Positions 33,926-42,667 of a DNA stretch of 64,000 bases are shown in pieces (positions within the stretch are counted from its first letter, which is position 1; every line of letters starts with the position of its first letter). Position numbers and translations under genes: made by a program. Location of the stretch: contig CAVYQF010000035.1 of the NCBI GenBank assembly GCA_963770545.1, forward strand, positions 184,490-248,489, given 5' to 3'. Under the pieces are notes generated by a model that was not told the DNA's origin, did not search any database, and saw only the letters and a list, made by a program, of their open reading frames with translations. This DNA comes from RYN-230 sp963770545. Its GTDB lineage: Bacteria; Actinomycetota; Actinomycetes; Streptosporangiales; Streptosporangiaceae.

Positions 33926-35881
33926 TCAGCGCTGGCGTTCGGGCGAGGTGGACAGGGCCGCGACGAAGGCTTCCTGCGGCACCTCGACCCGGCCGATGGT
34001 CTTCATCCGCTTCTTGCCTTCCTTCTGCCGTTCCAGCAGCTTGCGCTTGCGGGTGATGTCACCGCCATAGCACTTGGCCAGGACGTCCTTGCGCAGCGCG
34101 CGGATGTTCTCCCGGGCGATGATCTTGGCTCCGATCGCGGCCTGGATCGGCACCTCGAACTGCTGGCGCGGGATCAGCTCGCGCAGCCGGGAGGTCATGG
34201 CCAGGCCGTACTCACGGGCCTTATCCTCGTGCACGATCTGGCTGAACGCGTCGACGGGCTGTCCCTGCAGCAGGATGTCCACCTTGACCAGATCGGCCTC
34301 CATCTCACCGTCCGGCTCGTAGTCCAGCGACGCATATCCGCGGGTACGCGACTTCAGCTGGTCGAAGAAGTCGAAGATGATCTCCGCGAGCGGCAAGGTG
34401 TAACGGATCTCGACCCGGTCGGCGGACAGGTACTCCATGCCCAGCAGCACACCCCGCCGGCCCTGGCACAGTTCCATGATCGTCCCGATGTAGTCGGACG
34501 GAGCCAGCACCGTCGCCCGGACCACGGGCTCGAAAACCTTCGCGATCTTGCCCCCGGACGGATGACCGGACGGGACGGCTGACCCGGGAGTGCCGCTCGG
34601 GAAGTCACTGGGGTTGGTGACCTGGAGCTCTGCGCCGGATTCCATGACCACCCGGTAGACCACGTTGGGCGCGGTTGAAATGAGCGACAGATCGAACTCC
34701 CGCTCCAGCCGCTCCCGGACGATCTCCATGTGCAGCAGCCCCAGGAACCCGCACCGGAAGCCGAAGCCCAGTGCGGTGGACGTTTCCGGCTCGTAGACCA
34801 GCGCCGCGTCGTTCAGCCGCAGCTTGTCGAGGGCGTCGCGCAGTTCCGGGTAGTCGTCACCGTCCAGTGGGTAAAGGCCGGAGAACACCATGGGCCGCGG
34901 GTGGTCGTATCCGGGCAGGGCCTCGGCGGCGGGATGCGCGGCGCTGGTGACGGTGTCGCCCACCCGGGCCTGGCGGACGTCCTTGACCCCCGTGATGAGA
35001 TAGCCCACCTCACCCGCGCCCAGGCTGTCCGACGGCACCGGCTCGGGTGAGATCACGCCTACCTCGAGCGTTTCGTGCGCCGCCCCGGTCGACATCATCA
35101 GGCTCTTCTCCCGGCGGGTCAGCCGTCCGTCGATCACCCGCACATAAGTGACCACGCCCCGGTAAGAGTCATAGACCGAATCGAAGATCAGGGCGCGGGC
35201 TGGTGCGTCCGGATTGCCCCGTGGCGGGGGGACCTGCGCAATCACGGCGTGGAGCAGGTCCTGCACGCCCTCCCCGGTCTTGGCTGAGACGCGGAGCACG
35301 TCGCCGGGAGCGCAGCCGATAATGCTGGCCAGTTCCTCCGCGTAGACGTCGGGCTGGGCCGCGGGCAAGTCGATCTTGTTCAGCACCGGGATAATGTGCA
35401 GGTCGGCCTCCAGGGCCAGGTACAGGTTGGCCAGGGTCTGGGCCTCGATGCCCTGGGCCGCGTCGACCAGCAGGATGGCACCCTCACAGGCGGCCAGCGA
35501 GCGGGACACCTCGTAGGTGAAGTCCACATGGCCGGGGGTGTCGATGAGGTTGAGCACGTAAGGTCGGCCGTCAGAGCCGGTCCAGGGCAGCCGGACGGCT
35601 TGGCTCTTGATGGTGATGCCCCGCTCGCGCTCGATGTCCATCCGGTCCAGGTACTGGGCCCGCATCTGACGGTCGGTCACCACCCCGGTGAACTGCAGCA
35701 TGCGATCCGCCAGGGTGGACTTGCCGTGGTCGATGTGCGCGATGATGCAGAAGTTCCTGATAATGCCCATGTCGGTATGACCGGGGCTGGTCGCGGGCTG
35801 CGCACCATCCGGAAGGACCCTCTCGGGCACTGCTGGCACAGGAAATCCGCCTGGTTCGTGTTGGGGTTCGGTGTCTTTCAT
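33926..35881 (-). CDS. lepA: Elongation factor 4 (LepA)
   Basis: About 651 residues from ATG 35881 (MKDTEPQHEPGG); the core begins IRNFCIIAHIDHGKSTLADR. LepA is a ribosome-bound GTPase that back-translocates or helps 30S assembly. G motifs: AHIDHGKST, DTPGHVDF and NKIDLP. The C-terminal LepA-specific domain ends with FVAALSTSPERQR. The start is uncertain by up to 50 codons because no clear ribosome site is seen, but actinobacterial LepA proteins carry a similar N-terminal extension. It diverges from rpsT. Confidence 0.95.
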   Translation of the reverse strand: MKDTEPQHEPGGFPVPAVPERVLPDGAQPATSPGHTDMGIIRNFCIIAHIDHGKSTLADRMLQFTGVVTDRQMRAQYLDRMDIERERGITIKSQAVRLPWTGSDGRPYVLNLIDTPGHVDFTYEVSRSLAACEGAILLVDAAQGIEAQTLANLYLALEADLHIIPVLNKIDLPAAQPDVYAEELASIIGCAPGDVLRVSAKTGEGVQDLLHAVIAQVPPPRGNPDAPARALIFDSVYDSYRGVVTYVRVIDGRLTRREKSLMMSTGAAHETLEVGVISPEPVPSDSLGAGEVGYLITGVKDVRQARVGDTVTSAAHPAAEALPGYDHPRPMVFSGLYPLDGDDYPELRDALDKLRLNDAALVYEPETSTALGFGFRCGFLGLLHMEIVRERLEREFDLSLISTAPNVVYRVVMESGAELQVTNPSDFPSGTPGSAVPSGHPSGGKIAKVFEPVVRATVLAPSDYIGTIMELCQGRRGVLLGMEYLSADRVEIRYTLPLAEIIFDFFDQLKSRTRGYASLDYEPDGEMEADLVKVDILLQGQPVDAFSQIVHEDKAREYGLAMTSRLRELIPRQQFEVPIQAAIGAKIIARENIRALRKDVLAKCYGGDITRKRKLLERQKEGKKRMKTIGRVEVPQEAFVAALSTSPERQR

Positions 35882-36083
35882 GGTCGCATGGGAGAGCCGG
35901 TGCCCCAGCCCCGCCCGCACCAGTTTTGAGCCGCACTGCCCGATAGGCTATCCTGCCTCGTCGGAGCGTAAGCGCTGTCGTCGTTGCCCCTGCTGCCGCT
36001 GGATCATGGTGTCGGCGCGCGGCACGGCCGGGCGCGACGGTACGTCTCCGGCACCCAGACGAGATCCCGAGTGAGGCTTCCGC

Positions 36084-36356
36084 GTGGCGAACATCAAGTC
36101 CCAGATCAAGCGCAACAAGCAGAACGAGAAGCACCGGCAGCGCAACAAGGCGGTGAAGACCTCGCTGAAGAGCTCAGTGCGCAGGTTCCGTGAGGCTGCC
36201 GACGCTGGCGACCTCGACGCAGCCACCGCCGCCATGCGCACCGCCTGCCGCAACCTCGACAAGGCGGCCAGCAAGGGCGTGATCCACAAGAACCAGGCCG
36301 CCAACCGCAAGTCGGCCATCGCCCACCGCTGCGCCGAGCTGCAGAACGCGGCTTGA
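36084..36356 (+). CDS. rpsT: 30S ribosomal protein S20
   Basis: 90 residues, GTG start: MANIKSQIKRNKQNEKHRQR... with the basic helical pattern and LDKAASKGVIHKNQAANRK block of S20. S20 binds 16S rRNA early in 30S assembly. It diverges from lepA over a 200-bp spacer and converges on holA, the standard actinobacterial arrangement. Confidence 0.97.
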   Translation: MANIKSQIKRNKQNEKHRQRNKAVKTSLKSSVRRFREAADAGDLDAATAAMRTACRNLDKAASKGVIHKNQAANRKSAIAHRCAELQNAA

Positions 36357-36375
36357 GCTCAGTCAGGCCGTCCCT

Positions 36376-37362
36376 CTAACGAGCCCGGCAGGCCACGATG
36401 TCGCGGATGGCTACCTCCAGGGCGTAGCCGGCGCTCGTTCCCTCTCCTTTGACCTGAGCGTCCGCCCGGGCCACGACGGCCAGGGCGCGGGCCACCCCTT
36501 CCGGGGTCCAGCCCCGCAACTGCTGCCGGACGCGATCCACCTTCCACGGAGGGGCGCCGACCTCGGCGGCCACAGCCGCATCCGGCTGCCCTTTCTGGGC
36601 ACTGCCCACCCGGCCCAGCAGGCGTACCCCCTGGGCCAGGCCGCTGGTGATGAGCACGGGTGACACCCCGACTGCCAGCGCCCAGCGCAGCAGCTCCAGC
36701 GCATCCCCCAGGCGCCCCTCGACGGCCCGGTCGGCCACGGTGAATCCGCTCGCCTCGGCCCGGCCCCGGTAGTAGCGGGCCACCACGGCCTGGTCGATCA
36801 CCCCGGTGGTATCGGCCGCCAGTTGCGAGCACGCGGCGGCCAGCTCACGCAGGTCATTGCCCAGGGCGTCGAGCAGGGCCCGCACGCCGCTTTCCTCGAT
36901 CGTCCGCCCCGCCTGGCGGAACTCGCCCCGGATGAACTGCATCCGCTCGCCGAGCCGGGTCACCTTCGGGCACTCGATCATCCGGGCGCCGCGCTTGCCC
37001 AGCGCAGCGAGCAGAGCCTTCCCCTTGGCCCCGCCGGCGTGGGTGAGCACCAGGACAGTCTCGGGCGGCGGATCCCCGGCCAGGCTGGTGATCTCGTCGG
37101 CGACGTTCTTCGCGGCGTCGGCGGTGCCGTGCACCACGATGACGCACCTCCCGCCGAACAGGGAGGGGGCGGTCATCGAGGCCAGTTCACCGGGCCGCAG
37201 TCCCGCGGCCTGCACGTGCCGCACGTCCTCCACCGGCCCTGCGGCCGCGACCAGGCGCGCCACCGCCCGTTCGACCAGCAGGTCCTCCTCCCCCACGACG
37301 ACACTGACGCCCGCGATGTCCGCCGGAGAGGCCGTGGAAGAGGAATGGGCAGCGGAAGGCAT
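36376..37362 (-). CDS. holA: DNA polymerase III subunit delta
   Basis: About 328 residues from ATG 37362 (MPSAAHSSSTASPADIAG), with another Met six codons upstream. Delta opens the sliding clamp in the clamp-loader complex. Family features: VSVVVGEEDLLVERAVARLV, SLFGGRCVIVVHG, GAKGKALLAALGKRGARMIECPK (quoted in part), LGNDLRELAAACSQLAAD and the C-terminal LELLRWALAVG with PPWKVDRVRQQLRGW. It ends 20 bp from the rpsT stop. Confidence 0.93.
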   Translation of the reverse strand: MPSAAHSSSTASPADIAGVSVVVGEEDLLVERAVARLVAAAGPVEDVRHVQAAGLRPGELASMTAPSLFGGRCVIVVHGTADAAKNVADEITSLAGDPPPETVLVLTHAGGAKGKALLAALGKRGARMIECPKVTRLGERMQFIRGEFRQAGRTIEESGVRALLDALGNDLRELAAACSQLAADTTGVIDQAVVARYYRGRAEASGFTVADRAVEGRLGDALELLRWALAVGVSPVLITSGLAQGVRLLGRVGSAQKGQPDAAVAAEVGAPPWKVDRVRQQLRGWTPEGVARALAVVARADAQVKGEGTSAGYALEVAIRDIVACRAR

Positions 37363-37417
37363 AGCGGCAGCATGCCACATGGCAGGCGGTGGGCTGGCCC
37401 AGAGCGGGGCGGTCAGG

Positions 37418-38629
37418 TCAGGTGGCGACCGGCGCGCCGCCGAGCCACACCCGGCTCGGCTTGAGCCCGTAGGACCAGGCGAACGCGCCCTCGTGGTCGG
37501 CGTCCCAGAGCACGATGTCGGCCAGGCGGCCGCGGGTCATCGCACCGCGGTCCGGAGCCCGCAGCGCCTGGGCGCCGCCGAGCGTGGCGGCCCGCAGGGC
37601 CTCGGTCACGCTGAGCCCGAACTGCGACACGGCCAGCGAGATCACCAGGGGCATGGAGGTGATCCCGTTCCCGCCCGGGGTGTGGTCCGAGCCCAGGGCG
37701 ACCGCGACTCCCTTGTCCAGGAGCGCGCGCACCGGCGGGTTCTTGCCGGTCTGGAGGGCCGTGGCCGGGCAGACGACCGCGGCCACCCCGGCCTGGGCCA
37801 GGGCCGCCACATCCTCGTCACTCGCCTCGTGCAGCACGTCCGCGGACGCGCAGCCCAGCTCGGCGGCCAGCCGGGCCGCCCCAGTCCGGCTCTCCCCGCA
37901 GGCGTGCACGCGCGGCAGCAGGCCGGCCGCACGGCCGGCGCTGAGGATCCATCGGGCTTCCCGCTCGGTGAAACGGCCGTCCTCGCAGTAGACGTCCACG
38001 CTGTCCGCGCCGACCGCGGCGGCGTCTGAGCACCAGGTGCCCACCGCGTCGATGTAGTCATTGCGGCGGCCGAAGAACTCGGGCGGCACCGCGTGCGCAG
38101 CCAGGAACGTCACGTGCACCCGCGGCATCCCGGGCTCGCCTTCCAGCGACCGGAGCATGCGCACGTCGGCGAGCTCACCATCACGGGTCAGGTGGTACCC
38201 GGTCTTGGCCTCGATCGTGGTGGTCCCGAACCGCAGCCACTCGCCGAGCCGCTCCCGCACCCCGTTGCACAGGGTCCAGGGATCGGTCCCGCGGGTCACC
38301 GTGACGGTGGAGGCCATTCCTCCGCCGGCCGCAGCGATCTCGTTGGCTGAGGAGCCACCCGACCGCATGGACAGTTCCGCCCAGCGGTTACCCGCGTAGA
38401 CCGGATGGGTGTGGGCGTCGATCAGGCCCGGGGTGACCAACCCGCCGCCCAGGTTTTCCACCGAATCAACGTCGACGATGTCCTCGACCACGCCGGGCAG
38501 GCTCTCCGGGAGTTCCGAGGCCCGGCCTACCCAGGCGATGCGGTCGTTGTGGGTGAGAATGGCCGCGTTGCTCCAGATCTCGGACCCGGTCCAGAGGCGG
38601 CCTATGTTCGTGAGCAGGCGGACGGTCAC
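37418..38629 (-). CDS. hutI: Imidazolonepropionase-like amidohydrolase
   Basis: About 403 residues from GTG 38629 (MTVRLLTNIGRLWTGSE); a longer frame from 38710 is less typical. It opens the imidazolone ring in histidine breakdown. The metal-binding DAHTHPVYAGNR (HxH), TTTIEAKTGYHL, FLAAHAVPPEF and HTPGGNGITSMPL (Asp/His ligands) blocks are all present. No hutU, hutH or other histidine-degradation gene is in the window, so pathway membership rests on sequence. It is isolated between holA and a 505-bp spacer. Confidence 0.88.
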   Translation of the reverse strand: MTVRLLTNIGRLWTGSEIWSNAAILTHNDRIAWVGRASELPESLPGVVEDIVDVDSVENLGGGLVTPGLIDAHTHPVYAGNRWAELSMRSGGSSANEIAAAGGGMASTVTVTRGTDPWTLCNGVRERLGEWLRFGTTTIEAKTGYHLTRDGELADVRMLRSLEGEPGMPRVHVTFLAAHAVPPEFFGRRNDYIDAVGTWCSDAAAVGADSVDVYCEDGRFTEREARWILSAGRAAGLLPRVHACGESRTGAARLAAELGCASADVLHEASDEDVAALAQAGVAAVVCPATALQTGKNPPVRALLDKGVAVALGSDHTPGGNGITSMPLVISLAVSQFGLSVTEALRAATLGGAQALRAPDRGAMTRGRLADIVLWDADHEGAFAWSYGLKPSRVWLGGAPVAT

Positions 38630-39134
38630 CGGCGTGCCCCCGGCCGCGCATGCGTGAGGGACCGGAGGGGAGCGTGACAGACGGGGCGTACCTGCGTCAT
38701 ACGCGGTCACCTGCCATAGCTCGTCTGTACCACTGATGGCCCCCCGCTAGGCACCCCCGTACCGCGGGTTCCAGAGCGACCGACGTCCGGCGCCGCGGGA
38801 CGCGGCAACCAACATATCGGTTCAGTTACGGTATTGCACTACAGGGGTCATGTACAGGCAGTTCACGAAGAAGGCAGGACGGAAATTGCCGGCCTTTCCG
38901 GTGATCTCACTGTCTGTGCAGGTCCGGGCGGTCTTGGCTGCGCAGCGTGTTCACCGGCCGCCTCGTTCTGCTTTACCGGATAAGGCCGCATAGGAATTCA
39001 CCCCGTGTTCGGAGTGGCGTTGCCGTCTGCTCAGCAAAGTCTTTCATGCCTGACCGTGCCGACGCGCCTTCCCGCGCACAGCGTCTTCACCCGCGGGCAG
39101 TTCCGGCGCGCATTACCTTCCGGAGGGACGTGGA
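38630..39134. other. Long spacer between hutI and hflX with a doubtful 47-codon ORF
   Basis: This 505-bp region is less GC-rich than its surroundings. On the plus strand an ATG at 38850 opens MYRQFTKKAGRKLPAFPVIS and runs 47 codons to a stop at 38991-38993, but AGGGG lies too close to the ATG and no family is recognised. A TACGGT box near 38826 could be a -10 element. No hairpin terminator or RNA gene could be supported. Confidence 0.35.
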
Positions 39135-40655
39135 TTAGCTTCCCGCCGGAACGGCAATGCGGTCGATCTCAGCGGCCAGGCCCGGTGGGACCCGCGCGGT
39201 CAGCTCGGTACCGGCGGCGCAGTGACGCAGTGCGAGCACCTCACCCTCCTGATGGGCCCGGGCCACCAGGTCGCCCCGCACGTACGGCACCACGGCGCTG
39301 ACCTCGCGGTCCCGCCGCGGGAGCGCCGTCTCGATGGCCTCTACCAGCGCCTCCAGCCCTTCGCCGGTGCGCGCGGACACGACCACGCTGTGCGGCTCCT
39401 GCCGCCGGAGCGCCTCCACGTCGATGGGATCGGCGGCGTCCGCCTTGTTGATCACGACCAGCTCTGGCACCTCGCGCGCCCCGATCTGGCCGAGCACCTC
39501 GCGGACGGCGGAGATCTGCGCCTGCGGATCGACGTCGCTGCCGTCAACCACGTGCAGGATCAGGTCCGCCTCGGCGACCTCCTCCAGAGTGGACCGGAAC
39601 GCCTCGACCAGCTGGTGCGGGAGGTGGCGGACGAATCCGACGGTGTCAGTCAGGGTGAACCAGCGGCCGGCTGGTGTCCGGGCCTTGCGGACGGACGGGT
39701 CGAGGGTCGCGAACAATGAGTCATCCACCAGCACCCCGGCCCCGGTCAGCTGGTTGAGCAGGCTGGACTTGCCCGCGTTGGTATAGCCCGCGATGGCGAC
39801 CGCCGGGACGGCCTGGTCGCGTCGCTGATGCCGCTGCACCTCCCGGCCGACTGACATCTCGCCAAGCTGACGGCGCAGCCGGGCCGTGCGCGCCCTGATT
39901 CGCCGCCGGTCCGTCTCGATCTTCGTCTCCCCCGGACCCCTGGTGCCGATACCGCCACCGCCGGCTACCCGGCCGCCAGCCTGCCGGGACAGCGACTCGC
40001 CCCAGCCCCGCAGCCGGGGCAGCAGGTATTCGAGCTGGGCCAGCTCGACTTGCGCCTTGCCCTCCTTGCTCCGGGCGTGCTGGGCGAAGATGTCCAGGAT
40101 GAGCGCGGTCCGGTCAATGACCTTCGCCTTCACCACGCCTTCCAGCCGGCGCAGCTGGCTGGGCGTCAGCTCGCCGTCACAGATCACCGTGTCCGCGCCG
40201 GTCGCAGCGACCAGCGCCGCAACCTCGGCGGCCTTACCCGCCCCGATGTAGGTCGCCGCGTCGGGCCGGCCCCGGCGTTGCACCAGTCCCTCCAGGATCA
40301 CCGAGCCGGCCGTCTCGGCCAGCCGGGACAGCTCACGCAGCGAGTTCTCAGCGTCGGCCAGCGTCCCCTCGGTCCACACGCCAACCAGGATGACCCGCTC
40401 CAGGCGCAGCGACCGGTATTCGACCTCGCTGACGTCCTCGAGTTCAGTGGACAGCCCGGATACCCGGCGCAGCGCATGCCGGTCCTGCAGATCGAGCTCA
40501 CCGGCATCCAGGTCCCGCTGGGCGCCATCCCCGGTAAACGGAGCTGCGGTGTTCTCCGCAGGGACGTCCTGCGGTAGCTCGCTGGGAAGGGTCATCGCCT
40601 GCTCATCTGGGTCGGTTATGCGGGCTGCAGTGCTCTGGTCTGCCAATGCTGTCAT
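39135..40655 (-). CDS. hflX: GTPase HflX
   Basis: 506 residues. HflX is a ribosome-splitting GTPase important under heat stress or antibiotics. It has the N-terminal HflX domain (LVQRRGRPDAATYIGAGKAAEV in part, DIFAQHARSKEGKAQVELAQ), the GGRVAGGGGIGTRGPGETKIE loop (in part) and G motifs AGYTNAGKSSLLNQ, DTVGFVRHLP and NKAD. The ATG at 40655 begins MTALADQSTAARIT; a Met 21 codons in is an alternative. It lies near miaA and dapF as in many actinobacteria, but here the glycolate cluster intervenes. Confidence 0.95.
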   Translation of the reverse strand: MTALADQSTAARITDPDEQAMTLPSELPQDVPAENTAAPFTGDGAQRDLDAGELDLQDRHALRRVSGLSTELEDVSEVEYRSLRLERVILVGVWTEGTLADAENSLRELSRLAETAGSVILEGLVQRRGRPDAATYIGAGKAAEVAALVAATGADTVICDGELTPSQLRRLEGVVKAKVIDRTALILDIFAQHARSKEGKAQVELAQLEYLLPRLRGWGESLSRQAGGRVAGGGGIGTRGPGETKIETDRRRIRARTARLRRQLGEMSVGREVQRHQRRDQAVPAVAIAGYTNAGKSSLLNQLTGAGVLVDDSLFATLDPSVRKARTPAGRWFTLTDTVGFVRHLPHQLVEAFRSTLEEVAEADLILHVVDGSDVDPQAQISAVREVLGQIGAREVPELVVINKADAADPIDVEALRRQEPHSVVVSARTGEGLEALVEAIETALPRRDREVSAVVPYVRGDLVARAHQEGEVLALRHCAAGTELTARVPPGLAAEIDRIAVPAGS

Positions 40656-40678
40656 GCCTCCGGGATACGCTCATCTGA

Positions 40679-40707
40679 ATAAACACCTGCTATGCATAAA
40701 CACCTGC
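40679..40707. promoter_or_regulatory. 12-bp direct repeat in the hflX/aceB divergent spacer
   Basis: ATAAACACCTGC occurs at 40679-40690 and again exactly at 40696-40707, 17 bp apart. It is the most AT-rich spot of the spacer and lies between the divergent starts of hflX (40655) and aceB (40863). It could be an operator for a glyoxylate-responsive regulator; no regulator gene is nearby. Confidence 0.45.
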
Positions 40708-40862
40708 GCCGGGCAGGTTGTGCCCGGGATGTGTCCGGGAACACTTTGACCCGTGCCCGGGTGCGGTGTTACGAAGCACAGGACCGGCGCCGTCCGGGTC
40801 ATTACCAGCTAGTAACATGCCCGGTAAGGACGGGGCGCCGGATGACCTGGGAGGAGCGTGGC

Positions 40863-42464
40863 ATGGCCAGCGACGGTGTGGAGATCACCGGTCCCCAAGG
40901 GGACCGTTTCGACGAGGTTCTCACCCCCGAGGCGGTCGGCCTGATCGCCGCGCTGCAGCGGGAGCTCGGCGGGCGCCGCGCGGAACTGCTCGCGGCCCGC
41001 GCGGCCCGCCAGCAGGAGCTCTCGGCGGGGGGGACGCTGGACTTCCTGGCCGCCACCCAGGCGATCCGGGATGACCCCGGATGGCGGGTGGCCGCGCCGG
41101 CCCCGGGCCTGGTGGACCGGCGGGTCGAGATCACCGGCCCGACCGACCGGAAGATGACCATCAACGCGCTGAACTCCGGCGCCAAGGTGTGGCTCGCCGA
41201 CTTCGAGGACGCGAACACCCCGCTCTGGGAAAACATGGTCTCCGGCCAGCTCAACCTCGTCGGCGCGCTCGACCGGACCCTGGATTTCACCAGCGAGGAA
41301 GGCAAGTCCTACCGCCTGGACCCGGACGCGGACCTGGCCACCATCGTGGTCCGGCCGCGTGGCTGGCACCTGGATGAGAAGCACCTGCTGGTGGACGGCC
41401 AGCGGGTCTCCGGAAGCCTGTTCGACTTCGCGCTGTACTTCTTCCACTGCGCACGCCGCCAGCTGGAGAAGGGATCCGGCCCCTACTTCTATCTGCCCAA
41501 GATCGAGAGCCATCTGGAGGCCCGGCTCTGGAACGACGCTTTCAACCTGGCTCAGGACAGCCTGGGCATCCCGCGCGGCACCATCCGGGCCACAGTCCTG
41601 ATCGAGACCATCCCGGCGGCGTTCGAGATGGAGGAGATCCTCTACGAGCTGCGTGACCACAGCGCCGGGCTGAACGCGGGCCGCTGGGACTACCTGTTCA
41701 GCGTGATCAAGAAGTTCCGCAGCCGGGGGCAGGAATTCGTGCTGCCCGAGCGCAACTCGGTGACGATGACGGCCCCGTTCATGCGCGCGTACACGGAACT
41801 GCTGGTGAAGACCTGCCACCGGCGGGGCGCGCACGCCATGGGCGGGATGGCCGCGTTCATCCCCAGCCGGCGCGACCCCGAGGTGAACGCGGTGGCGCTG
41901 GCCAAGGTGCGCGAGGACAAGACGCGCGAGTCGGCCGACGGCTTCGACGGCTCCTGGGTGGCCCACCCGGACCTGGTGCCGCTCTGCCGCGAGGTGTTCG
42001 ATGCCGCCCTGGGTGACCGGCCCAACCAGCTCACCCGGCAGCGGGATGACGTCAGTGTCTCCGCCTCGGACCTGCTCGCGGTGAGCAAGACGCCCGGGAC
42101 CATCACCGAGGCGGGGCTGCGCAACAACATCAGCGTCGGGCTCCAGTACCTCACGTCCTGGCTGGGCGGGAACGGGGCGGTGGCCATCTTCAACCTGATG
42201 GAGGACGCGGCGACGGCCGAGATCTCCCGGTCCCAGGTCTGGCAGTGGATGCACAACGGCGTCCGGCTGGACGACGGCCAGCTGGTGACCCGGGATCTCG
42301 CCGAGCGGATCATCGCCGAGGAGTCGGCCGCTATCCGGGACGCGGCCGGCCCGGCCTTCGACGAGCCCCGGTTCGAGCAGGCGGCCGCGTTGTTCAGCGC
42401 GGTGGCCCTGGCCGACGACTACGCCGACTTCCTCACGCTGCCCGCCTACGAGGAGATGCCGTAG
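40863..42464 (+). CDS. aceB: Malate synthase A
   Basis: 533 residues from ATG 40863, which follows GAGGAG by 6 nt (an ATG seven codons upstream is also in frame). It condenses glyoxylate with acetyl-CoA to malate. Conserved blocks: FLDFEDANTPLW-like VWLADFEDANTPLWENM, IVVRPRGWHLDEKHL, RATVLIETIPAAFEMEEILYEL (in part), GLNAGRWDYLFS and GSWVAHPDLVPL. The next genes encode glycolate oxidase, so it probably consumes the glyoxylate they make. The last codons (EEMP stop) are copied in the tandem repeat that follows. Confidence 0.95.
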   Translation: MASDGVEITGPQGDRFDEVLTPEAVGLIAALQRELGGRRAELLAARAARQQELSAGGTLDFLAATQAIRDDPGWRVAAPAPGLVDRRVEITGPTDRKMTINALNSGAKVWLADFEDANTPLWENMVSGQLNLVGALDRTLDFTSEEGKSYRLDPDADLATIVVRPRGWHLDEKHLLVDGQRVSGSLFDFALYFFHCARRQLEKGSGPYFYLPKIESHLEARLWNDAFNLAQDSLGIPRGTIRATVLIETIPAAFEMEEILYELRDHSAGLNAGRWDYLFSVIKKFRSRGQEFVLPERNSVTMTAPFMRAYTELLVKTCHRRGAHAMGGMAAFIPSRRDPEVNAVALAKVREDKTRESADGFDGSWVAHPDLVPLCREVFDAALGDRPNQLTRQRDDVSVSASDLLAVSKTPGTITEAGLRNNISVGLQYLTSWLGGNGAVAIFNLMEDAATAEISRSQVWQWMHNGVRLDDGQLVTRDLAERIIAEESAAIRDAAGPAFDEPRFEQAAALFSAVALADDYADFLTLPAYEEMP

Positions 42465-42600
42465 CAGCTCTCGGGGGAACGAGAGGAGATGCCGTAGCAG
42501 CTCCCAGAGGAAGGGGCGGAGATGCCGTAGCAGCTCCCAGAGGAACGGGGCGGAGATGCCGTAGCAGCTCCCGGGGTAGAACGAGCGGAGCTGCCGTAGC
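42452..42600. repeat. 33-35 bp tandem repeat that copies the aceB 3' end
   Basis: GGAGATGCCGTAGCAGCTC starts at 42452 (inside the last codons and stop of aceB), 42485, 42518 and 42552; a diverged copy starts at 42587. Each unit therefore carries the aceB terminus with its TAG. The spacing is 33, 33, 34 and 35 bp. Confidence 0.9.
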
Positions 42601-42667
42601 GTGCCCGTCGTGGACTAGCGGGCCGCCACGAGGCACCCTGGAGGGTAAGCAGCATCGTGGAGGCGGG

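Noticed and set aside
38850..38993. 47-codon small gene in the hutI-hflX spacer
   Set aside because: Kept only as a note: the SD-like AGGGG is too close to the ATG and nothing similar is recognised.
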